From UBA8337 sp965658615 (GTDB taxonomy: Bacteria; Pseudomonadota; Alphaproteobacteria; RS24), in contig CBFHSX010000039.1 in NCBI GenBank assembly GCA_965658615.1, positions 1-13,628 of the forward strand: 13,628 bases of DNA, in the 5' to 3' direction. The position numbers and the translations under genes are program-made. Shown piece after piece: positions 1 to 6,030 of the stretch (its first letter is position 1; the number at the start of each line of letters is the position of its first letter). The notes under the pieces were generated by a model. The model did not search any database and had not been told where the DNA came from. It saw nothing but the letters and a program-made list of their open reading frames with translations.

Positions 1-25
1 AATCGCCGTGTTTTGCGGACCGTGC

Positions 26-48
26 GACCCGGAACTTGGGTCTTTTCT
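26..48 (+). terminator. Possible weak intrinsic terminator
   Basis: GACCC (26-30) pairs with GGGTC (38-42) around a 7-nt loop and is followed by TTTTCTT. The stem is only 5 bp. The GGGTC arm can instead join GGTCT (39-43) paired with AGACC (53-57), so the two hairpins exclude each other. It could terminate an upstream transcript or be incidental to an upstream coding tail. Confidence 0.25.
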
Positions 49-64
49 TGGTAGACCATATGGA

Positions 65-128
65 TGACCATAAATAGGATTTGCATGAGCCCCCAAAAGT
101 GCTAACCTATTGATATTATTTATGGTCA
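65..128. repeat. 12-bp perfect inverted repeat with a 40-nt loop
   Basis: TGACCATAAATA (65-76) is the exact reverse complement of TATTTATGGTCA (117-128). Inside, GG (77-78) could continue pairing with CC (106-107), and AATAGG (73-78) also matches CCTATT (106-111). The core GACCATA occurs twice (54-60 and 66-72), so the right arm has two possible partners. No T-run follows, so it is not a standard terminator. It could be a structured leader RNA, a protein-binding palindrome or a recombination site. Confidence 0.6.
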
Positions 129-143
129 GGGCTTGCTAGGAGC

Positions 144-171
144 CTGGGGTAGGCATCGAACCCATCCCCGG
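144..171 (+). other. GC-rich hairpin in the pilin leader
   Basis: Bases 144-149 pair with 166-171 (six pairs including one G-T wobble), then a 2x2 internal loop, then G152-G153 with C162-C163, closing a loop around TCGAA. No T-tract follows within 20 nt. It may be an mRNA leader structure about 55 bases before the pilin start. Confidence 0.35.
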
Positions 172-227
172 TGCGCCATCAACCTCTAATACTTTTAAGA
201 TCCGCCAAATTGGTGTAAAAAAACCGC

Positions 228-941
228 ATGGGTTTGAGTAATCACCATATGGCGGGTTTTACGCTGATCGAGTTATTGGTGACGATTGCCATTATCGGCA
301 TTCTGACGGCGGTCGGCGTGACCGGTTATGACAGCTATTTGGACGCGGTGAAGCAGGAGTCGGCTGAAGCCAATGCGGCGACCATCGACAGGGCCCTGGA
401 GCGTGATTATATATCCGTGACCAGCGGGCTCGGTGGCCAATCTGATTTGACCAGCGACACCATCACCACCACGCTGCGGTGTTTTGAATATGTTGATAAG
501 CTGGTCACGGGCCTCGGCAATGGCACGATTAAAAACAGCTATGCAACAGCCGGCACTGTGGCGCGCAATATGCACAAATCAGCCAATCAGCCTTCCAGTA
601 CCGGATCGTTGAATTTTGGCGAAATCGGCTTTATGTGCGCCGACCCGTGCGTGGCGGTTGATAGTAAGAATTTTTATATGCACCATTGCGTCTGTGTAAA
701 ATCCGGTGCCGCCGATGAAACCAATGATGGCTGCGCGATGCCGAGCTATACCGCCTCGGCCTATATTGGCGGCAGCAAAACGGTCACAAATGCGTCGTCT
801 GTGCAGCAAAGCATAGCTATGCCGTGCTATTTGAACGATAGTGATGATATCAATCAAGGCTGTGACAGTGCCGCGTCGACATATGATTATATTTGTCCGA
901 CACCGGCGGCCATGGACAATGTGAGTGAATGTGTAAATTGA
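228..941 (+). CDS. Type IV prepilin-like protein, cysteine-rich
   Basis: Predicted 237-residue pilin or pseudopilin. Residues 1-10 form a short leader ending in Gly. Cleavage before Phe11 would leave FTLIELL at the mature N-terminus with Glu at +5, the classic signal for prepilin peptidase and N-methylation in type IVa pili and type II secretion. Residues 11-32 are the hydrophobic helix. The globular part is unusual, with ten cysteines (85, 137, 141, 154, 156, 169, 200, 212, 223, 235), an even number that suggests a disulfide-stabilised head. The ATG at 228 lacks a clear Shine-Dalgarno. The in-frame ATG at 249 would leave a leader of only three residues, so 228 is preferred. No pilus ATPase, platform or peptidase gene is in view, so it must use machinery encoded elsewhere. 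The next gene starts 7 bp downstream. It could be a minor pilin carrying an adhesive tip rather than a major subunit. The prepilin signal is certain; the specific role is unknown. Confidence 0.85.
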   Translation: MGLSNHHMAGFTLIELLVTIAIIGILTAVGVTGYDSYLDAVKQESAEANAATIDRALERDYISVTSGLGGQSDLTSDTITTTLRCFEYVDKLVTGLGNGTIKNSYATAGTVARNMHKSANQPSSTGSLNFGEIGFMCADPCVAVDSKNFYMHHCVCVKSGAADETNDGCAMPSYTASAYIGGSKTVTNASSVQQSIAMPCYLNDSDDINQGCDSAASTYDYICPTPAAMDNVSECVN

Positions 942-948
942 GGTTACA

Positions 949-3165
949 ATGTTTGAGAAGTATCGTCTGAAAGTCTTTGTTGTCATGGCGCTGTCTTTTG
1001 CGCTTGCCGTTCCGGTTTTGGCGGGCTTTGTCGGTTACGGGCGCGGTAGCGGCGGCGGATCCAGCGGTTCGCATTTGGCCAATCTCGATTCCGATGCCAA
1101 TAAAACCGGTTGGTTGACCGATGCCGAGCGAGACGCGGCGGCGGTTCTGGGATATTCAGACACGCAGGCCGATGCCGATATGTGGGCCGCCGCCAAAGGG
1201 CGCTCTTCGAATGCGCATCCGAGCTCGCGTTCTACAACCCAGCTGACAACAAGCTCAGGGACAACAAATATTTCGGCCGATCAATACGCCACGGATTGCA
1301 CGGCCAATCATGCAGCCGATTGTGACACGCTGACCAAAACGCAGTTTTCGTCAATCAAAGCGTCGACAGATGCGGCATTGGATCTCGGTTTTTCCAGCGA
1401 CCAAAGCTATGGCGACCATGTTTTGGGCGGCCACACCACGTCTAATTTCCCCGCCGCCGATTGGGAAAATTGCTATACGGATGCGCTGACCGGGGCCAAT
1501 GCGTGCCCGATGGACCAAGACGGCTATACAGCCTTTAATGCCATTCGCGCCGCTTCCGATGTGTGCACATTGAGCACTTCCAACATGACCGATTTTTTCA
1601 ACGGCAGTAATGTGACCAATGCGGCTTTTGCAACGAGCAATTTGTCATCCCTGACCACCGGTGAAGCCGGTTATTTGTGTGATTGTCTGGACGACTTAAG
1701 CGATCAATCGCTGACCAATATGAAAAATTGCGGCGCCAATGCGACAGCCAGCGCGCTTGGGCTGCATGTTGTGAAGGGCGTCCAAAACGGCACGTATGCG
1801 GCCAGCAATATCACCTCCACCCTGCTTGAAAATCTCGGCGTTTACGGGACCGCGGATACGGCGATGAACCGCGACATGTTTGAAGGCAATTACTGCGCCG
1901 AGAGCGATGGCACAGATGTTAATTGCCTCACCCATATTGCCGATTTTGTCGATAATTATTCCAATGCGAGCATTTATTCATCCGCCACCTCGTTTAAAAA
2001 CAAGGTCTGTTCAGAAATGTCGGCGCGGGTCAAAAAGAAGATTGAGGATTGGAACCACAAAAAACACTATTATGTAGAGGCGTGTCAGGGGTTGAACCTG
2101 TTCTCCGAAAGTGATTTCGACATTTTGTCTTGGCCGACAGCCTATAAATCAAGTAGCAGCGCCACGCCTTATTCGGCCTCTTATAGTCCGGGCACTTACT
2201 ATCATCACTTCGGCGGCGTAACCCCATCAGGCTATACGGGCATATATGATGATACAGCGTTTTTTTACGGCATCGGCCAGCAACCGGTACAGTCGAATTT
2301 GAACGGCTTTAAGCTGGTCAACGGGCAATTTAAATATGCCATTTGGGCCAACGTTACCAAGCGCCGTGAGCACAGAGCGTCGGTTAATGTGACCTTTAAA
2401 AATACCGCCTGTATCAAGCATAAAGGCAATAGTCACCCTTATTGGAATAAGAATTTTCCCATCTCAGTTCTGCAAAACGAGGATGATTTCGACGTTAACC
2501 CATTAGCCTTGGGCACATTGGCGGCGTCGGCCACAACCATGACCATCAATCTGGCATCAGCCGCCTCTTCCAGTGTGACCGCCGGAAGCTACACGGCGGT
2601 TGAAGACACGGAAACCGATTTTGCCACTGGTAATTTTTTGGCAAGCGCTATCAGTGGGGTTAAAATTATCGCGGCGTCGAGCATCACCGGATCGCTCGAA
2701 TATGACGGCACGGCGGTAACCGATGGGCAGGTCATTCGGGCGCATAAGCTTGATGATCTGACTTACACGCCGGCCAGTGGTGCAACGGCGAGCAGCAATT
2801 ATGCGAGCTTCACTTATAAGACCTATGCACCATTCCCGAATAAGGAATTTAAGGAACGCGGATTTGCCTGCAATGCATGCGCCGCCTATGGCGATAACTC
2901 GCCGGGCAAACCCGACTGGTGTTGGGTAAATAGCGCCTGGTATGGCATGACTCATGCCGGAGCGCATAATGAGGGTCAGTGCATGTGCACCGATTCGCAA
3001 TTGCCGATCGCAAATGCGTATACGCGAAAAATCCGTCGTGAAGCGCCCGGGTGCACCGGTTGGGATAATCATACCGGCTATTCAAAAATCCATAAATATA
3101 TTGACAGTTCGACAGTTGCACCATCGACACCTGAAGCACTTGTGCGCGACGCGCAGTGCAATTAG
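949..3165 (+). CDS. Large secreted Cys-rich surface/adhesin-like protein
   Basis: 738 residues, family not recognised. Residues 1-25 are a Sec signal peptide with probable cleavage after VLA. A Gly/Ser linker (31-42) follows, then DANKTGWLTDAE (49-60), which fits a 12-position EF-hand calcium loop (D1, N3, T5, G6, L8, E12). Loosely repeated units then appear, for example LGYSDTQAD (67-75) and LGFSSDQ (146-152). Twenty cysteines are spread along the chain, with CxC at 244/246, CxxC at 641/644 and CxC at 678/680. Residues about 520-627 resemble one beta-sandwich module of large RTX-type/cadherin-like adhesins (motif GSLEYDGTAVTDGQVI, then LTYTP and YASFTYK). The start has TGAGG overlapping the pilin stop, and the 7-bp gap implies co-transcription. 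Inference: an extracellular partner of the pilin, perhaps an adhesin or tip protein; a secreted enzyme cannot be excluded because no catalytic motif is seen. Confidence 0.8.
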   Translation: MFEKYRLKVFVVMALSFALAVPVLAGFVGYGRGSGGGSSGSHLANLDSDANKTGWLTDAERDAAAVLGYSDTQADADMWAAAKGRSSNAHPSSRSTTQLTTSSGTTNISADQYATDCTANHAADCDTLTKTQFSSIKASTDAALDLGFSSDQSYGDHVLGGHTTSNFPAADWENCYTDALTGANACPMDQDGYTAFNAIRAASDVCTLSTSNMTDFFNGSNVTNAAFATSNLSSLTTGEAGYLCDCLDDLSDQSLTNMKNCGANATASALGLHVVKGVQNGTYAASNITSTLLENLGVYGTADTAMNRDMFEGNYCAESDGTDVNCLTHIADFVDNYSNASIYSSATSFKNKVCSEMSARVKKKIEDWNHKKHYYVEACQGLNLFSESDFDILSWPTAYKSSSSATPYSASYSPGTYYHHFGGVTPSGYTGIYDDTAFFYGIGQQPVQSNLNGFKLVNGQFKYAIWANVTKRREHRASVNVTFKNTACIKHKGNSHPYWNKNFPISVLQNEDDFDVNPLALGTLAASATTMTINLASAASSSVTAGSYTAVEDTETDFATGNFLASAISGVKIIAASSITGSLEYDGTAVTDGQVIRAHKLDDLTYTPASGATASSNYASFTYKTYAPFPNKEFKERGFACNACAAYGDNSPGKPDWCWVNSAWYGMTHAGAHNEGQCMCTDSQLPIANAYTRKIRREAPGCTGWDNHTGYSKIHKYIDSSTVAPSTPEALVRDAQCN

Positions 3166-3175
3166 GTCAAATTTC

Positions 3176-3180
3176 AGGAG
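3176..3180 (+). promoter_or_regulatory. Ribosome-binding site that sets the small secreted gene's start
   Basis: AGGAG lies 8 nt before the ATG at 3189. This favours that start over an upstream in-frame one at 3156, which would overlap the previous gene and precede the signal peptide. Confidence 0.75.
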
Positions 3181-3188
3181 AAACCATA

Positions 3189-3506
3189 ATGATGAAAAAA
3201 CTTATTTCCACGGCATGTTTTGCATCACTTGCAGTTGGCCCCGCCTTCGCCGCGAATAGTATTAACATCTCCATTTGCTCAGCACGCTATGTGGCCTTCA
3301 CATGGAATGTGGATGATCTGGCTGCCACCGGTATCATTAAAGCGCGCGATACGGGCAATAGTGCAAACAGCTTCATTATTCCTTTGCCCGAAGCGTCGGG
3401 TAATTATTCAGGCGATGTAGCGGGCGCTTGGAGTGGCTCAAATCTGGATATCGAAATTTTTCTGGCTGACGATACATCAGTGTCGGCAACTTGCCCGAGC
3501 AATTAA
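3189..3506 (+). CDS. Small secreted protein of unknown function
   Basis: 105 residues. It begins MMKKLISTACFASLAVG, a typical Sec signal peptide, with likely cleavage after AFA at residue 22. The mature part is about 83 residues, predicted mostly beta from its alternating pattern, with two cysteines (30 and 102) near the two ends that could form one disulfide. It lies 23 bp after the large Cys-rich protein and has a strong AGGAG site, so it is probably the third gene of the pilin operon. No family is recognised. Size and position would fit a periplasmic chaperone, a small subunit or a secreted accessory of the large protein, but nothing in the sequence selects between these. Base composition resembles its two upstream neighbours, not the operon that follows 60 bp later. 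Confidence 0.75.
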   Translation: MMKKLISTACFASLAVGPAFAANSINISICSARYVAFTWNVDDLAATGIIKARDTGNSANSFIIPLPEASGNYSGDVAGAWSGSNLDIEIFLADDTSVSATCPSN

Positions 3507-3555
3507 ACTGATATCTTGCCAGCCCTTCTAAACAGTGCCAGCATAGTTGCGCTGT

Positions 3556-3563
3556 GGGAGGGG
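3556..3563 (+). promoter_or_regulatory. Strong ribosome-binding site for the amidohydrolase
   Basis: GGGAGGGG ends 3 nt before the ATG at 3567 (core GGAGG 3557-3561, spacing 5). This places the start there, which exposes a lipoprotein signal peptide, instead of at an upstream in-frame TTG (3516). Confidence 0.8.
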
Positions 3564-3566
3564 TTT

Positions 3567-5072
3567 ATGGATAAAATATTGGCGCGTTTTTGGCCGCTGC
3601 TGCCGCTGGCAATGCTGTTGGCGTCTTGTTTCGATGCGTCTTACGACCGCGTTATCAATCATGGTCGTGTCATCGACCCGTTAAGCGGGCTGGACGCGGT
3701 GCGCCATATCGGCATTAAAGACGGGCGTATTGCGCGCCTCAGCACGACGCCGCTGAAAGGCGACGATATCATTGATGCGACCGGTCTTGTCGTCGCCCCC
3801 GGCTTTATCGATTATCACTGGCATTGTCCGGCCCAGGCTTGTTACGAAATCGGCCTGAAGGACGGGCTGACCTCGGCCATGGATCTCGAATTCGGCACGC
3901 TGGGCTCGGCCATGGCGGATTGGTATGCGGCGCGCGCCGGCACGGCCAGGATTAATTATGGTGCCTCCTCCAGTGTCGAATTGGCCCGCGCTTTGGTGCT
4001 TGACGGCAATCGCGCCGATGATGCGCTGACCGCCTATATCAGCCGTGGCGGCGGGCAGGGTTGGGCGACGGGCAAAGCCGATGCGCCGCAGCAAGCAGAA
4101 ATTCTCGCCGAGCTTGATGCCGGTCTGCGGGCCGGTGCGCTGGGCATTGGCATCACACTTGGCTATATGCCCGGCATGTCGGCGGCCGAGGTTTTTGACA
4201 TGCAAGAACTGGCCGCTGGCTATGACCGCCAAGCATGTGTGCATACGCGCCACACGCCCGGCCATGCCACCGATGAGGTGACCGGCGTGCAGGAAATCCT
4301 CGCCAATGCGGCAGCCCTTGGCGCGCCTGCTTGCATCAATCATTTCAATAATGCCGGCTGGCAGCATGTGCAAAAATTGCTGACCGGCCTGCGCGCCCAA
4401 GGCATGAATGTCTGGGGCGATATTTATCCCTATGTCGCCGGTTCCACCTCAATCAATGCGGTGTTTTTCCGTCCCGAAACCTTTGAAGAGAAACTCGGTT
4501 GGAAATATGAAGAGCGGCTGTTCGACCCGGCGCTTAATCGTTTCCTCACCAAGGCAGATTATTTGCGATTGGTCGAGAGCGACCCGGTGCGCCAAGTCAT
4601 TGTCTATAAATCCGACCCGTCAGAGATCGTCGAATGGCTGCAATTGGACGGCGTCGCCATCGGCAGTGACGGCATGCCGCTTTTCGGCGCTTGGGATAAG
4701 GCGCATACGGTGCTGCCGAATACGCATCCACGCCGGGCCGGCACGCGGGCGCGGTCTTTGCGCATGGCACGCGAGCATGAGCTTGACCTGTCAAAAACCA
4801 TTGCCGGCCTGTCCAGCCATGCGGCGGTCTATCTCGGCAAGACCGGCCTCAAAGCCATGCAAGAACGCGGCCGCCTGCAACAGGGCATGGTTGCCGATAT
4901 AACGATTTTCAATGCCGATGAGGTGACTGATAATGCGAGCTATGCCGATGGTCTGTCTTTGAGCAGCGGCATTGTGCATGTGCTGGTCAATGGCCAGACG
5001 GCGCTGCGCGATGGCGAGATTGTCGAGGCCGTTAAAGCCGGTCAGCCCTTGCGCTTTGCGCCGCAACCTTAA
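3567..5072 (+). CDS. Amidohydrolase-family lipoprotein, D-aminoacylase / N-acyl-D-glutamate deacylase type
   Basis: 501 residues. Residues 1-21 form a lipoprotein signal with lipobox LASC (Cys21), so the mature enzyme should be membrane-anchored and extracytoplasmic. The amidohydrolase barrel is marked by GFIDYHWHC (HxH at His84/His86), GLTSAMDLEFG (about 96-110), CVHTRHT (His226, His229), CINHFNN (His259) and GSDGMP (catalytic Asp368). These match the metal-binding layout of N-acyl-D-amino-acid deacylases, which hydrolyse N-acylated D-amino acids to carboxylate and free amino acid. Where D-aminoacylase has a metal-binding Cys, this protein has an acidic DLE segment, more like N-acyl-D-glutamate deacylases; that alignment is from memory. 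The C-terminus returns to the small beta domain (VADITIFNADEV). First gene of a five-gene operon that also encodes a PLP enzyme of the D-amino-acid type. Fold and hydrolase class are secure; the substrate is not. Confidence 0.85.
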   Translation: MDKILARFWPLLPLAMLLASCFDASYDRVINHGRVIDPLSGLDAVRHIGIKDGRIARLSTTPLKGDDIIDATGLVVAPGFIDYHWHCPAQACYEIGLKDGLTSAMDLEFGTLGSAMADWYAARAGTARINYGASSSVELARALVLDGNRADDALTAYISRGGGQGWATGKADAPQQAEILAELDAGLRAGALGIGITLGYMPGMSAAEVFDMQELAAGYDRQACVHTRHTPGHATDEVTGVQEILANAAALGAPACINHFNNAGWQHVQKLLTGLRAQGMNVWGDIYPYVAGSTSINAVFFRPETFEEKLGWKYEERLFDPALNRFLTKADYLRLVESDPVRQVIVYKSDPSEIVEWLQLDGVAIGSDGMPLFGAWDKAHTVLPNTHPRRAGTRARSLRMAREHELDLSKTIAGLSSHAAVYLGKTGLKAMQERGRLQQGMVADITIFNADEVTDNASYADGLSLSSGIVHVLVNGQTALRDGEIVEAVKAGQPLRFAPQP

Positions 5073-5094
5073 GACACGGTAATCTAAAAACCTT

Positions 5095-5104
5095 GGGGGA
5101 GGGG
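5095..5104 (+). promoter_or_regulatory. Ribosome-binding site setting the PAP2 start
   Basis: The purine run GGGGGAGGGG sits just before the ATG at 5108 (core GGAGG 5098-5102, 5-nt spacing). It rules against the in-frame TTG at 5093, which lies on top of the run. Confidence 0.75.
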
Positions 5105-5107
5105 ATA

Positions 5108-6019
5108 ATGTCGATTTGGAATGATATGAGTTGGGTGCCGGGTCTCCGGACACCGTTTTTCAATGTGTTTTTCGAGACCGTTACACTGATGGGCTATCCG
5201 CTCTTTCTTATCCTGTTTTTGTGCTTCGGTTATTTCGCGCTCGGCTCAAAGCGGTTTTTCAATACCGCCATGCTGCTCATCATTGCCGGTCTGATCAATA
5301 GCTGGTTGAAGGATATCGGCCAAGACCCGCGCCCCGATGCGCGCTTTGCCCTGGATGCGCGCACCGGCACAAGCTATGGCTGGCCAAGCGGGCATATGCA
5401 AATCGCTGTCGTGCTATGGGGCTATCTGGCCTATAGCGTGCAGCAAAAATGGGCCTATTGGGCGGCCGGCATTTTCATCTGCTTGCAGGGCTTTTCGCGG
5501 CTTTATCTGGGCGTACATGATCTGGGTGATGTCACGGCGGGCTTTTTGATCGGTGCTTTGTGCCTATATGGCTTTATCGCGCTGGAGCGCCATGCGCGCG
5601 TCGGCCCCGGTGTGGCGGCGCTCAGCCTGACGCAAGGCGCGGTGCTGTTATTGGCTTGGCACGCGGCATATGTGCTGGTCTATCCGGCGCATGCGGGCCA
5701 TGTCGCGCCCTATTGGTTTATCGGCATTATGTTGGGTTGGTATGTCGGCTGGCGGCTGGTCGAACGACGCGATGTGAACCTGCCCGGGGCATGGCCGCTG
5801 CGCGGCCTTATTGCGGCGCTGATGACGGGTGTGTGTTTCTATGCCATGATTTTCACAACGCGGTTGGCGGCGCGCCTTGGGCTTGAGGACGGCGCGGTCG
5901 CCGCTTTGGCCAATTATGCTTTGGGCGCGGTGTTTGGCCTGATTGTCGTCTGGGCATTGCCGCGCCTCATGAGCAAGCTGGCGGCCAAGCTGGGTGGGGC
6001 AAACGCGCAGGCGGCTTAA
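5108..6019 (+). CDS. PAP2-family integral membrane phosphatase
   Basis: 303 residues, very hydrophobic with about eight predicted membrane segments. All three PAP2 signature motifs are present: KDIGQDPRP (K68 to P76), PSGH (93-96) and SRLYLGVHDLGD (S130, R131, H137, D141). The family removes phosphate from lipid phosphates and pyrophosphates, such as phosphatidic acid, undecaprenyl pyrophosphate or isoprenoid diphosphates, by a phospho-histidine intermediate usually on the periplasmic face. The PAP2 core occupies the first half; roughly 140 further residues form extra membrane helices of unknown role. It starts 35 bp after the amidohydrolase and ends 11 bp before the FAD enzyme, so it belongs to the same operon. 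A general undecaprenyl-pyrophosphatase role is possible, but the setting suggests a pathway-specific lipid phosphatase. Class confident, substrate unknown. Confidence 0.87.
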   Translation: MSIWNDMSWVPGLRTPFFNVFFETVTLMGYPLFLILFLCFGYFALGSKRFFNTAMLLIIAGLINSWLKDIGQDPRPDARFALDARTGTSYGWPSGHMQIAVVLWGYLAYSVQQKWAYWAAGIFICLQGFSRLYLGVHDLGDVTAGFLIGALCLYGFIALERHARVGPGVAALSLTQGAVLLLAWHAAYVLVYPAHAGHVAPYWFIGIMLGWYVGWRLVERRDVNLPGAWPLRGLIAALMTGVCFYAMIFTTRLAARLGLEDGAVAALANYALGAVFGLIVVWALPRLMSKLAAKLGGANAQAA

Positions 6020-6030
6020 TGGAGTAGGGT

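Larger units (their letters stand above)
1..227. other. Structured non-coding region upstream of the pilin gene
   Basis: No convincing complete gene lies here. All three forward frames are open from the left edge to at least base 54. The frame starting at base 2 stops with TGA at 65-67 and has a CxxC (FCGPC) near its end, so it could be the tail of an upstream Cys-rich protein, but 22 codons cannot prove it. The stretch contains several base-paired elements: a GACCC/GGGTC hairpin (26-42) followed by a T-rich run, an overlapping alternative GGTCT/AGACC hairpin (39-57), a 12-bp perfect inverted repeat (65-76/117-128) and a GC hairpin (144-171). A weak promoter-like pair is TTGATA (110-115) with TTGCTA (133-138). 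It probably serves as termination signal plus leader for the pilin operon. Confidence 0.5.

Noticed and set aside
2..67. Tail of an upstream gene in frame 2 containing FCGPC
   Set aside because: Only 22 codons with no recognisable domain, and the other two forward frames are also open here, so it cannot be called.
140..175. tRNA T-arm-like sequence on the minus strand (GGGTTCGATGCC)
   Set aside because: The T-stem has a mismatch, no acceptor stem or anticodon arm can be built around it, and no CCA follows.
97..185. Possible integron attC site near the CTAAC and TCAAC motifs
   Set aside because: The R' and R'' consensus boxes do not match in either orientation and no integrase gene is visible.
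3681..4400. Long open frame on the minus strand inside the amidohydrolase gene
   Set aside because: It lies fully antisense to a gene with clear catalytic motifs and looks like a translation shadow of GC-rich coding DNA (Arg/Ala/Gly/His rich).
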